From Comamonadaceae bacterium (GTDB lineage: Bacteria; Pseudomonadota; Gammaproteobacteria; Burkholderiales; Burkholderiaceae_C), in NCBI GenBank assembly GCA_947373105.1, contig CANBWK010000012.1, positions 1 through 44,768 of the forward strand: DNA of 44,768 nucleotides. The letters run 5' to 3'. Below, piece by piece: positions 32,768 to 40,351 of this stretch. The position numbers were made by a program, and so were the translations under genes. The notes under the pieces are model-generated. The model worked only from the letters and a program-made list of their open reading frames with translations. It ran no database searches and was not told the DNA's origin. The first letter of the stretch is position 1. Each line of letters begins with the position of its first letter.

Positions 32768-33586
32768 ATGACATCGCCTAACTTTGTTGACTTTCAAAAC
32801 GTATGGCTCGCCTATAACGACGAGCTGTTAGCAGAAAATCATTTTGCGGTTGAAGACATCAACCTCCAAGTCAAACAAGGTGAGTTCATTGCCATTGTGG
32901 GACCTTCAGGTTGCGGCAAGTCCACCTTCATGAAGTTGACCACGGGTTTGAAAATGCCCAGCAAAGGGCGCATTCTGGTGGATGGCGCGCCGGTCACCGG
33001 GCCGCTAAAAATAAGCGGCATGGCATTTCAAGCGTCATCGCTGCTCCCTTGGCGCACCACGCTCGACAATGTCTTGCTTCCGCTCGAAATCGTGGAGCCG
33101 TTTCGCTCCAACTTCAAGCAAAAGCGGGCTGAGTATGAAGCCCGTGCCATCAAGCTGCTTCAAACCGTGGGGTTGGCGGGTTACGAAAAAAAGTTCCCTT
33201 GGCAACTTTCAGGGGGTATGCAACAACGCGCCAGCATTTGCCGCGCATTGATTCATGAGCCGAAAATGCTGCTGCTCGACGAACCTTTTGGTGCGCTTGA
33301 CGCTTTCACCCGAGAGGAGTTGTGGTGCATCTTGCGTGATCTGTGGACTGCGCAAAAGTTCAACGTGATTTTGGTCACCCATGATTTGCGCGAGTCGGTT
33401 TTCCTGGCTGATACGGTGTATGTGATGAGCAAGAGTCCTGGCCGATTTGTGGTCAAGCGCGACATTGACTTGCCCCGCCCCCGTGACCTTGAAATCACCT
33501 ACACACCCGAATTCACCAACATCGTGCACGAATTGCGGGGCCATATTGGTGCCATGCGCCAAAACAGTGCCATCACCCCACCTTGA
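32768..33586 (+). CDS. ABC transporter ATP-binding protein (SsuB/TauB family)
   Basis: The 272-residue ATPase starts at the ATG at 32768 (a TTG at 32762 is also in frame). Walker A is GPSGCGKS at residues 45-52, the signature is LSGGMQQR, and Walker B is MLLLDEPFGALD, followed by the switch histidine in LVTHD. It powers the importer whose binding protein is encoded 23 bp upstream and whose permease is 7 bp downstream. Confidence 0.94.
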   Translation: MTSPNFVDFQNVWLAYNDELLAENHFAVEDINLQVKQGEFIAIVGPSGCGKSTFMKLTTGLKMPSKGRILVDGAPVTGPLKISGMAFQASSLLPWRTTLDNVLLPLEIVEPFRSNFKQKRAEYEARAIKLLQTVGLAGYEKKFPWQLSGGMQQRASICRALIHEPKMLLLDEPFGALDAFTREELWCILRDLWTAQKFNVILVTHDLRESVFLADTVYVMSKSPGRFVVKRDIDLPRPRDLEITYTPEFTNIVHELRGHIGAMRQNSAITPP

Positions 33587-33593
33587 TCCAGCC

Positions 33594-34361
33594 ATGAAAC
33601 AAAAAACACTTGAAAGCTGGTCGCCTTGGATTTTATTGGTGGCGACTATTTTGATTTGGCAAGGTTTGTGCTCGGCCTTTCAAGTCTCAGAATTTATATT
33701 CCCCAGCCCGTGGCGGATTGCGGTGCAAACCATCGAATACCGCGATGTCATTGCGGGCCACGCTTGGCGCACCTACTGGGTGACGATGGCAGGCTTCGGC
33801 ATTGCCATTGTGGTCGGCGTGTTGCTGGGCTTTGTGATCGGCAGCTCGCGTTTGGCCTATGCCGCGGTTTACCCCTTGATGACCGCATTCAACGCATTGC
33901 CTAAAGCGGCCTTTGTGCCGATCTTGGTGGTGTGGTTCGGGATTGGCATTGGCCCCGCCATTCTGACCGCGTTTTTGATCAGTTTCTTTCCGATCATGGT
34001 CAACATCGCAACAGGCTTGGCCACCTTGGAGCCTGAACTCGAAGACGTCCTGCGCGTCCTCGGTGCCAAGCGCTGGGATGTGTTGGTCAAAGTAGGGCTG
34101 CCCCGATCGATGCCTTACTTCTATGGGTCACTCAAAGTGGCGATCACTTTGGCCTTTGTAGGCACCACCGTTTCAGAGATGACGGCTGCCAATGAAGGCA
34201 TTGGTTACCTGTTGATCTCCGCCGGTTCAGCCATGCAAATGGGCCTGGCCTTCTCGGGCTTGGTGGTGGTCGGCGCCATGGCCATGGTGATGTATGAACT
34301 CTTCAGTTACATCGAAAAACACACCACGGGTTGGGCACACCGAGGTTCACAGAATGACTAG
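33594..34361 (+). CDS. ABC transporter permease (SsuC/TauC family)
   Basis: The true start is the ATG at 33594, 7 bp after the ATPase stop; an upstream open frame inside the ATPase gene is an artefact. The 255-residue protein has about six membrane helices and the EAA-type coupling loop near LEPELEDVLRVLGAKRWDVL. It completes the three-gene importer and is followed by a strong intrinsic terminator. Confidence 0.93.
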   Translation: MKQKTLESWSPWILLVATILIWQGLCSAFQVSEFIFPSPWRIAVQTIEYRDVIAGHAWRTYWVTMAGFGIAIVVGVLLGFVIGSSRLAYAAVYPLMTAFNALPKAAFVPILVVWFGIGIGPAILTAFLISFFPIMVNIATGLATLEPELEDVLRVLGAKRWDVLVKVGLPRSMPYFYGSLKVAITLAFVGTTVSEMTAANEGIGYLLISAGSAMQMGLAFSGLVVVGAMAMVMYELFSYIEKHTTGWAHRGSQND

Positions 34362-34385
34362 ACATCTCTGAATTTCACTTTCCCC

Positions 34386-34412
34386 AAAAACGAGCAAAAG
34401 CTCGTTTTTTTT
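34386..34412 (+). terminator. Intrinsic terminator after the ABC importer
   Basis: AAAAACGAGC pairs with GCTCGTTTTT around an AAAA loop, and the arm continues into eight T residues and TTATTT. It insulates the ABC importer from the channel operon that starts 107 bp further on. Confidence 0.9.
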
Positions 34413-34429
34413 ATTTCATTGGTCCACCA

Positions 34430-34443
34430 TTGATTTTTATCAA
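34430..34443. promoter_or_regulatory. Perfect FNR/Anr-type box upstream of the channel operon
   Basis: TTGATTTTTATCAA is an exact match to the TTGAT-N4-ATCAA consensus for FNR/Anr/CRP-family regulators. Its centre is 82 bp before the first ATG of the operon. Possible -10 hexamers downstream are TAATAC (34455-34460) and GATACT (34471-34476); the latter would put the box near -46, slightly off the classic -41.5. The box is in an AT-rich region, so a chance match is possible, but the fit is perfect. Confidence 0.55.
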
Positions 34444-34518
34444 TTTATTCGATTTAATACCCTCACCACAGATACTGACATTTTCCGCATTTAAACGCAA
34501 TCAATTAGAGGAGAACCG

Positions 34519-35064
34519 ATGAATTCAACAGAAGTTATAACCGAGCCCGTACAAACGGGGCCTAACGCCTTTGACATCGGTTTTATGGTCGTAATGGCCT
34601 GCTTGATGGTCTTTGTCTTCTGGTTGACGACCATCAACTACTCTGAAGGCATGAAAACTGAAGTGGCCAAACGCAATGGTGAAGCTTGGACAGAATGGCT
34701 AACCACAGCGGGCACGACACGGTTCAACGATGATTATGCGCATGCGCCCTGCTCAGGAAAAGCAGAACCAGGCACTTGGGGTGAATGTGCGGCCTATATC
34801 AAGTCGCAAACCAGCCTGAAGGCATTGGTCAATACTTTTTTTGACAAACCCCCTGAATTCATACCCCAATGCAACAAAGAAGATCGCTCCACCACCGGCG
34901 CGATCGTGATTGAAAACATGGTGGCAACACCTCCCGGCTCTGCCGTTCCTTTTATTGTCAAGCCCTTGACCAATGAGGACCTCATCAGCACCAAATTGCA
35001 GTTGCGAATCACCGTTTGCGACAAGGGTGGCTATTCGATCAAAGTTTCCGAGTTTGAGTTCTGA
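34519..35064 (+). CDS. Small single-helix membrane protein of unknown function in the channel operon
   Basis: The 181-residue protein is not recognised. It has one strong hydrophobic helix at about 19-40 (DIGFMVVMACLMVFVFWLTT) and a soluble domain of about 140 residues with four cysteines (78, 90, 118, 167), enough for two disulfides if the domain is periplasmic. The N-terminal tail is acidic and lacks the positive charges expected for a cytoplasmic N-terminus, so orientation is uncertain. A GAGGAG ribosome binding site precedes the start. It ends 8 bp before the tandem voltage-sensor channel gene and is almost certainly co-transcribed, so an accessory channel subunit is a reasonable guess. 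Confidence 0.8.
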   Translation: MNSTEVITEPVQTGPNAFDIGFMVVMACLMVFVFWLTTINYSEGMKTEVAKRNGEAWTEWLTTAGTTRFNDDYAHAPCSGKAEPGTWGECAAYIKSQTSLKALVNTFFDKPPEFIPQCNKEDRSTTGAIVIENMVATPPGSAVPFIVKPLTNEDLISTKLQLRITVCDKGGYSIKVSEFEF

Positions 35065-35072
35065 GGTGCACC

Positions 35073-36716
35073 ATGGCAAACGATAAAACCATTTATCTCA
35101 AAGACCTGAACGTCGCCTCTTTGTTGGGCAAAGACGAAGCAGCCAATATCCCCTCTGACCTGCCCATGCGCAAGTGGCTGTATGCGTGGCTTCTGGATCC
35201 CACCATTCCAGGCAACATGCAGAAATCCGTTGACAAGTGGCTGGGCATCCTGATTGTGGCCAACTTGTTCACGTTGATGTTTGAACATGTACCCGCCATC
35301 TTTGAGCCCAATAAAACATGGTTTCACTTCTTTGATATTTTCTCGGTTGCGGTCTTCACGGTGGAGTACTTTCTTCGCCTGTACATGGCACCTGAAGACC
35401 CGGAATTCAACAAGAAAAAGCACGCCCGACTGGGTTTTGTCAGCAGCCCCTTTGCCATCATTGACTTCTTGGCTGTCGCACCTTTTTACTTGCAAGCCTT
35501 CTTGCCTGTTGACTTGCGCGTCTTGAGAGCCCTGCGACTGTTGCGGATTTTGAAGCTTTTCAGAATCGTGATTCCAGCCTACAAGGACTTCCAAGTCCTG
35601 AATGCCGGCAGAACTTTCCGCCAAAAAGTACACGCACTGGTCTTTCCAAGCAAGTTTGGAGGCGAATTACAAAAAATATTCGATGTCTTTATTGGTATTT
35701 GGGTTTTACTGTCGGTATTGGCTGTGATCCTGGAGTCTGTTCAAAGCATTCACTACATCCTGAACCTGCAATTTGTCATTTTGGACGGTGTCGCAGTGGC
35801 CATTTTCTCGCTGGAATATTTCATGCGCTTGTATTCATGCGTAGAAGAACCAGGTCACAAAAATGCGGTGATGGGTAGGATCAAGCAAGCCAAGTCACCT
35901 TCAACCTTTATTGACTTTATTGCCATCCTGCCCTTTTTCTTGGAGGTGTTTTTGCATCACCTTCTGGATTTGAGATTCTTGCGAATATTCCGCTTGTCAA
36001 GATTACTCAAACTCACCCGCAACAGTGATGCCACCGAAGTCTTGTTCCGTGTGATTGCGCGTGAATGGCCTGTCATGGGCGCTGCTGCTTTTATCATGGG
36101 TTTGTTATTGATTTTGACTGCCAGCTTAGGTTACTTGCTTGAGCACGATGCCCAGCCTGAGAAGTTTGAAAACATTCCCCAGTCGATTTACTGGGCCGTC
36201 ATCACACTGGCATCGGTGGGCTATGGGGACATCTCACCTGTGACCCCCATCGGGCGGGCCATGACATCTGTACTGGCCTTGCTGGGTATTGGTATTTTTG
36301 CCATCCCTGCTGCGCTGTTGGCGTCTGCTTTCAGTGACGAATTGGTCAAAGACCGTGATGCATTGAAGGCCAATTTGTTTGCGATTCTCAAAGACGGCAA
36401 AATTGAAGAAAAAGAGGCTCAATTCATCCGCGAAGAAGCTGAACGCCTTCACCTTACAGTTGCCGAAGTCAATGCCTTGATTGACACGGTGATGAAAGAA
36501 AAGGAAATCGAGGACAACCTCAAAGCCTTACCAATACATACCATTGCACAAAGGCCTGAACACGCTGTGGAGTACTTTAAAACGGCGATCAGCGAGTTGC
36601 GCCAAATGAGCATGCAAATGGAGCCAGGATCATTTGAAGCAACTGCAAAACAGTCCGATCGACTTACAGCCTCTGAAATGGCTTTATGGCATCAAATACA
36701 AGGCAAATCGCAATAA
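35073..36716 (+). CDS. Voltage-gated potassium-type channel with two tandem voltage-sensor domains
   Basis: The 547-residue protein has a first S1-S4 domain (about 55-166) with S4 charges R149, R152, R155, R158, K161 and R164, and no pore behind it. A second S1-S4 follows (about 203-317; R301, R304, R307, R310, K313, R316), then S5 (about 333-356), a pore with TLASVGYGD (378-386) and S6 (about 394-420). The S-V-G-Y-G-D filter fits potassium selectivity. The C-terminal 430-480 stretch (ILKDGKIEEKEAQFIREEAE) is a helical module also found in the next two channels. Usual prokaryotic Kv subunits have one sensor and about 250-300 residues. It starts 8 bp after the small membrane protein gene. Confidence 0.88.
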   Translation: MANDKTIYLKDLNVASLLGKDEAANIPSDLPMRKWLYAWLLDPTIPGNMQKSVDKWLGILIVANLFTLMFEHVPAIFEPNKTWFHFFDIFSVAVFTVEYFLRLYMAPEDPEFNKKKHARLGFVSSPFAIIDFLAVAPFYLQAFLPVDLRVLRALRLLRILKLFRIVIPAYKDFQVLNAGRTFRQKVHALVFPSKFGGELQKIFDVFIGIWVLLSVLAVILESVQSIHYILNLQFVILDGVAVAIFSLEYFMRLYSCVEEPGHKNAVMGRIKQAKSPSTFIDFIAILPFFLEVFLHHLLDLRFLRIFRLSRLLKLTRNSDATEVLFRVIAREWPVMGAAAFIMGLLLILTASLGYLLEHDAQPEKFENIPQSIYWAVITLASVGYGDISPVTPIGRAMTSVLALLGIGIFAIPAALLASAFSDELVKDRDALKANLFAILKDGKIEEKEAQFIREEAERLHLTVAEVNALIDTVMKEKEIEDNLKALPIHTIAQRPEHAVEYFKTAISELRQMSMQMEPGSFEATAKQSDRLTASEMALWHQIQGKSQ

Positions 36717-36788
36717 TTTGAAGTTATGATTCATGCTTGATATTTTTATCAACATCAGATTTTAATTTCATATATTCCAACGACAGTC

Positions 36789-37700
36789 ATGCTCGGAAAA
36801 CTTCAAAAAAATGTGATGGAGATCCTGGCAGGGGCTCCTCACCAACCCCTCAGCCGGTATGTGGAGTGGATGATCACTGTGGTGGTTCTGGTGAACTGTT
36901 CGGCAGTGATTTTGGACTCGGTTCCCGAAATTCACGCCGATCACAAAGAGTTTTTTCACGAGCTGGAATTTTGGAGCGTGATGTTTTTCACGGTGGAATA
37001 CGTTCTGCGCGTTTGGTCATTGGGTGCACTTTACTCCCCTGATCAAGGCGGCGCCTGGAAGGGCCGCAAGGGCTACATATTCAGTGCTTTTGGTTTGGTC
37101 GATTTTTTTGCCACCATGCCCCATTACCTGCACATGTTCATGCCCGGTTTGGATCTGCGCATCTTGCGCGTATTGCGACTTTTGCGCATTTTGAAATTGT
37201 CGAAATACAACACCGCTTTGCAAGACTTGTTTCAGGCCGTTTACGCTGAACGGCGGGCCTTCGGTTCGGCGGCTTTTTTGTTGTTGATTTCCACGGTGGT
37301 ATCCGCCTCCTTGATGCACTTTGCTGAAGGCCATGAGCAACCAGAAGCCTTTGGCTCTATTCCTCACGCCATTTATTGGTCGATTGTCACCATCACTTCT
37401 GGATATGGAAACATCGAACCCGTCACCAAAGCGGGTGAGCTTATTGCGCTGATGACAGGCTTTTTGGGAGTGTGTATGGCGGCGATCATGACGGGTATTG
37501 TGGCCTCCGCCTTTGCAACACAGCTCTCGCGCAAGAAATCGGCTTACCTGGTTCAATTGCGCAAAGTACTTGAAGATGGTGTGGTCAGTGATGCAGAGCG
37601 CAACACCCTCAAACATCTCCAAACACAGTACCGATTATCGGACGCAGAAGTTCAAAAGATGTCAGATGAAATCCTCGCAGGTAAAGCTGCCAAGCCATGA
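36789..37700 (+). CDS. Voltage-gated ion channel paralogue with shortened TSGYGN filter
   Basis: The 303-residue protein has one S1-S4 domain (about 27-140; S4 charges R124, R127, R130, R133, K136), S5 (about 158-178), a pore helix and S6 (about 215-245). The filter reads TITSGYGN (201-208). Compared with TLASVGYGD in the upstream channel, the valine is missing and Asp is Asn, so the filter is one residue shorter. Residues 255-297 (LRKVLEDGVVSDAERNTLKHLQ) form the shared C-terminal module. It lies 72 bp after the first channel gene, in an AT-rich gap, and overlaps the third by 4 bp. Ion selectivity cannot be predicted safely. Confidence 0.87.
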   Translation: MLGKLQKNVMEILAGAPHQPLSRYVEWMITVVVLVNCSAVILDSVPEIHADHKEFFHELEFWSVMFFTVEYVLRVWSLGALYSPDQGGAWKGRKGYIFSAFGLVDFFATMPHYLHMFMPGLDLRILRVLRLLRILKLSKYNTALQDLFQAVYAERRAFGSAAFLLLISTVVSASLMHFAEGHEQPEAFGSIPHAIYWSIVTITSGYGNIEPVTKAGELIALMTGFLGVCMAAIMTGIVASAFATQLSRKKSAYLVQLRKVLEDGVVSDAERNTLKHLQTQYRLSDAEVQKMSDEILAGKAAKP

Positions 37701-38626
37701 ACGAGGCCAACACAAGCAGTTTGCGAAAGATCAAACGCAGGATTTACGAGATCCTTGAAGGCGAGGTCATTGACCGGGCCAGCCGTAGTTGTGAAATTTT
37801 TATCGCCGCCTTGGTCGTAGCCAACGTGGTGGCGATCATTCTGGAGTCAGTTCACTCCATTCACGAAGCCTACGAAGCCTACTTCCATATTTTTGACTTG
37901 GTCAGTGTGATTGTTTTTTCGCTGGAATATGTGCTCCGCGTGTGGACTTACAGCGAAAAACACACCGGCCCAGGTGACAGCCCGTGGAAAGGCCGCAAGG
38001 AATACGTTTTCAGCGTGTTCGGCTTGGTCGACTTCTTCAGCACCGTGCCGTTTTACTTGCAGTTGCTTTTCCCTGGAGCCGATTTGCGTGTGCTGCGGAT
38101 GTTCCGCTTGCTGCGAATTTTCAAACTCTCCCGCTACAACAGTGCCATGGAAGACATGCTGGAAGCGATCAAGTCCGAGTGGGATTCTTTCTCTTCGGCC
38201 ATGTTCCTGCTTTTCATCAGCTGCTTGCTCTTTTCTTCCCTGATCTACATCATTGAAGGTCATGACCAACCTGAGGTTTTCCCCTCCATCCCCGCTGCCA
38301 TGCATTGGTTTATGTTGACCATCATTTCAGGATGGGGCAACGTAGATCCGGTGACCTATTTGGGTACCGTTTTGGTTATCGTGACGCAAATTTTGGCCAT
38401 TGCCTTGGCGGCGATCTTGACCGGCGTGGTAGCCACCGCCTATACCGCACAGGTTCAGCGCAGAGAATCTATCTATGAAATGGAAGTGCGTGAAGTGCTG
38501 GCCGACGGCGTCGTCACCGAAGAAGAAAAAATCAAACTCAAAACTCTGCAGTTGAAATATGGCATGTCTGATGAGCAAGTTGATGCCATTGCCAACCAGG
38601 TTAAAGCTGAAAACAGCAACGGCTGA
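37697..38626 (+). CDS. Voltage-gated ion channel paralogue with ISGWGN filter
   Basis: The 309-residue protein is a close paralogue of the preceding one (similar EGHDQPE turret and PWKGRKEYVFSVFGLVDFF S2-S3 loop). S1-S4 spans about 33-147 (R131, R134, R137, R140, K143, R146). The filter is TIISGWGN (208-215), again one residue shorter than the potassium signature and with Trp for Tyr. The C-terminal module is at 262-306 (VREVLADGVVTEEEKIKLKT). The ATGA overlap with the previous gene implies translational coupling and near-equal synthesis, compatible with a heteromeric channel. The urease accessory gene ureD starts 37 bp downstream with no terminator between. Confidence 0.87.
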   Translation: MNEANTSSLRKIKRRIYEILEGEVIDRASRSCEIFIAALVVANVVAIILESVHSIHEAYEAYFHIFDLVSVIVFSLEYVLRVWTYSEKHTGPGDSPWKGRKEYVFSVFGLVDFFSTVPFYLQLLFPGADLRVLRMFRLLRIFKLSRYNSAMEDMLEAIKSEWDSFSSAMFLLFISCLLFSSLIYIIEGHDQPEVFPSIPAAMHWFMLTIISGWGNVDPVTYLGTVLVIVTQILAIALAAILTGVVATAYTAQVQRRESIYEMEVREVLADGVVTEEEKIKLKTLQLKYGMSDEQVDAIANQVKAENSNG

Positions 38627-38663
38627 TGGCCATGAAATGAATGGGGCACATTAAAATAGTCCC

Positions 38664-39494
38664 ATGACTTGGCACGCGGAACTCTCACTTAACTACCTGA
38701 ATGAGAACCATCGCAGCGTCGCCCGTTACGCCCATCAAGGGCCGCTGCGAATTTTAAAAAGCCTCTACCCAGAAGGCGATGCCATCTGTCACAACGTCCT
38801 GGTTCATCCTCCCGGTGGTTTGGTTGGGGGCGACACCCTGGACATGACCGTGACTGTCGGTTCGGGTGCACACGGACTGGTCACGACACCGGGTGCAACG
38901 CGCTTTTACAAGTCAGAGGCTGGCTTGGCGACGCAACAATTACAGGCACGTGTCGAAGATGGCGCACGGCTTGAATGGTTACCTCTCGAATCCATCGCCT
39001 ATAACCAATGTGACGCGCTGAACCGGGCTGTGTTTGATCTGTCACCCAACGGTGAAATGATGGCTTGGGACATCACGGCACTGGGATTGCCGTCCGCTGG
39101 CATGCCTTTTGTTCAAGGAACTTTCAGACAGCATTTGGAGATCAAGGGGGCGTGGCTGGAGCGCGGCACATTGGATGCCACGGACACCCGTTTACTCAAC
39201 AGTCCCTTGGGCCTGGCGGGTCAAAAATGCATGGCGACCTTGGTGTTTGCCAGTGGGAGCGCCATTGCACCCGCCAGATTAGAGCGTGGCCTTGCCAGTG
39301 CCCGAGAGCGGATGGAGGCGCACAGCCTTCGCCTTCAAGCGGGCATAACATCACCGCACCCGCAGGTCATGGCCGCTCGCGTTTTAGCGCCCGTCACTGA
39401 ACATGCCATGCAACTGCTCAAACACATTTGGGCGATTTGGCGACAAGACATGTGGCAACTTGGCAGCACACCTCCTCGCCTGTGGAACCTTTAG
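38664..39494 (+). CDS. ureD: Urease accessory protein UreD (UreH)
   Basis: The 276-residue protein helps assemble the nickel centre of urease together with UreF and UreG. Family segments are GPLRILKSLYPEG, VLVHPPGGLVGGD, TTPGATRFYKS and WLPLESIAYNQC. No urease structural gene (ureA, ureB or ureC) lies next to it in this window, which is unusual, because ureD commonly heads the ureDABC cluster directly after urtE on the same strand. Here it points toward urtE. It could be transcribed from the channel operon, 37 bp upstream. Confidence 0.94.
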   Translation: MTWHAELSLNYLNENHRSVARYAHQGPLRILKSLYPEGDAICHNVLVHPPGGLVGGDTLDMTVTVGSGAHGLVTTPGATRFYKSEAGLATQQLQARVEDGARLEWLPLESIAYNQCDALNRAVFDLSPNGEMMAWDITALGLPSAGMPFVQGTFRQHLEIKGAWLERGTLDATDTRLLNSPLGLAGQKCMATLVFASGSAIAPARLERGLASARERMEAHSLRLQAGITSPHPQVMAARVLAPVTEHAMQLLKHIWAIWRQDMWQLGSTPPRLWNL

Positions 39495-39530
39495 AAAAAA
39501 ATCAAAAGGTCGCACCTTAACGCCCTTTCG

Positions 39531-39554
39531 GTAGGTCGGACCTTCAGGTCCGAC
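39531..39554. repeat. GTAGGTCGGA-type hairpin repeat between ureD and urtE
   Basis: GTAGG is followed by a 9-bp stem, GTCGGACCT paired with AGGTCCGAC, around TC. The identical 24-base unit recurs at 40278-40301. It sits between the convergent ureD and urtE stops and could act as a bidirectional terminator. It looks like a dispersed extragenic palindrome. Confidence 0.75.
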
Positions 39555-39558
39555 TGGT

Positions 39559-40263
39559 TTAAATCGCCACCAACTGTTGAACGCTCTTTGCCTTCATCTC
39601 ACTGCCCGGGCCTTGCGCGATGACCTCGCCGCGTTCCATGACCAGATACTGGTCGGCCAGCTCTTCGGCAAAGTCGTAGTACTGCTCGCACAGCAACACA
39701 GCCATGCGCTGGCCTTGCAGGCCCACGTCGGCCAGTTGCCTGATCACGCGGCCGATGTCCTTGATGATACTGGGCTGAATGCCTTCGGTCGGCTCGTCCA
39801 GAATCAATAAACGCGGCTTGGCCGCCAACGCACGGGCAATGGCGAGCTGCTGCTGCTGCCCACCCGACAAGTCACCACCCCGACGGTAAAGCATTTGCTT
39901 GAGCACCGGAAACAACTCGAACAGCTCAGCTGGAATGGGGGTGCCACCGGGCTGCGTAGCCAAGCCCATGCGCAGGTTGTCTTCCACCGTCAAACGGGCA
40001 AAAATTTCGCGGCCTTGCGGCACATAGCCAATGCCCGCTGAGGCGCGTTCATACGGCTTGGCGTTGCTGAGCTCTTTGCCGTCCAGCACCACACTGCCGC
40101 TCTTGATAGGCACAACGCCCATCAACGATTTAAGCAAGGTGGTCTTGCCCACGCCATTGCGTCCCAGCAACACCGTGACCTGGCCTTGCACAGCGGTCAA
40201 ACTCACATCGCGCAGGATGTGAGAGCCGCCGTAGTACTGGTGAATATTTTTAACTTCAAGCAT
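39559..40263 (-). CDS. urtE: Urea ABC transporter ATP-binding subunit UrtE
   Basis: The 234-residue ATPase has Walker A GRNGVGKTT (34-42), the signature LSGGQQQQLAIARAL and Walker B LLILDEPTEGIQPS. The EGIQPSII sequence and overall length match UrtE, the LivF-like subunit of the urea importer. It is the last gene of the minus-strand urtABCDE operon, separated from urtD by an 88-bp gap that holds two repeat hairpins. Confidence 0.95.
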   Translation of the reverse strand: MLEVKNIHQYYGGSHILRDVSLTAVQGQVTVLLGRNGVGKTTLLKSLMGVVPIKSGSVVLDGKELSNAKPYERASAGIGYVPQGREIFARLTVEDNLRMGLATQPGGTPIPAELFELFPVLKQMLYRRGGDLSGGQQQQLAIARALAAKPRLLILDEPTEGIQPSIIKDIGRVIRQLADVGLQGQRMAVLLCEQYYDFAEELADQYLVMERGEVIAQGPGSEMKAKSVQQLVAI

Positions 40264-40277
40264 GTTTCACTCTTCAA

Positions 40278-40343
40278 GTAGGTCGGACCTTCAGGTCCGA
40301 CGCATTAAAACGGGTGCTTGTCGGAGCTCAAGCTCCGACCTAC
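40278..40343. repeat. Inverted pair of GTAGGTCGGA-type hairpin repeats between urtD and urtE
   Basis: The first unit (40278-40301) is identical to 39531-39554. The second (40320-40343) is the same family in reverse orientation, with a stem GTCGGAGCT/AGCTCCGAC and the terminal CTAC. The two units face each other, forming a BIME-like pair. They lie inside the urt operon and may reduce or protect the urtE message. Confidence 0.75.
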
Positions 40344-40351
40344 CCATGTGT

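Noticed and set aside
31943-32797. 284-codon minus-strand open frame opposite the ABC binding protein
   Set aside because: Antisense to a protein with signal peptide and family motifs; no domain of its own.
33447-33593. 49-residue N-terminal extension of the ABC permease
   Set aside because: It lies inside the ATPase gene in another frame; the ATG at 33594 is at normal operon spacing.
36737-36752. TTGATATTTTTATCAA before the second channel gene as another FNR box
   Set aside because: The half-sites are separated by six bases, not the four needed for FNR/Anr; kept only as a small AT-rich hairpin.
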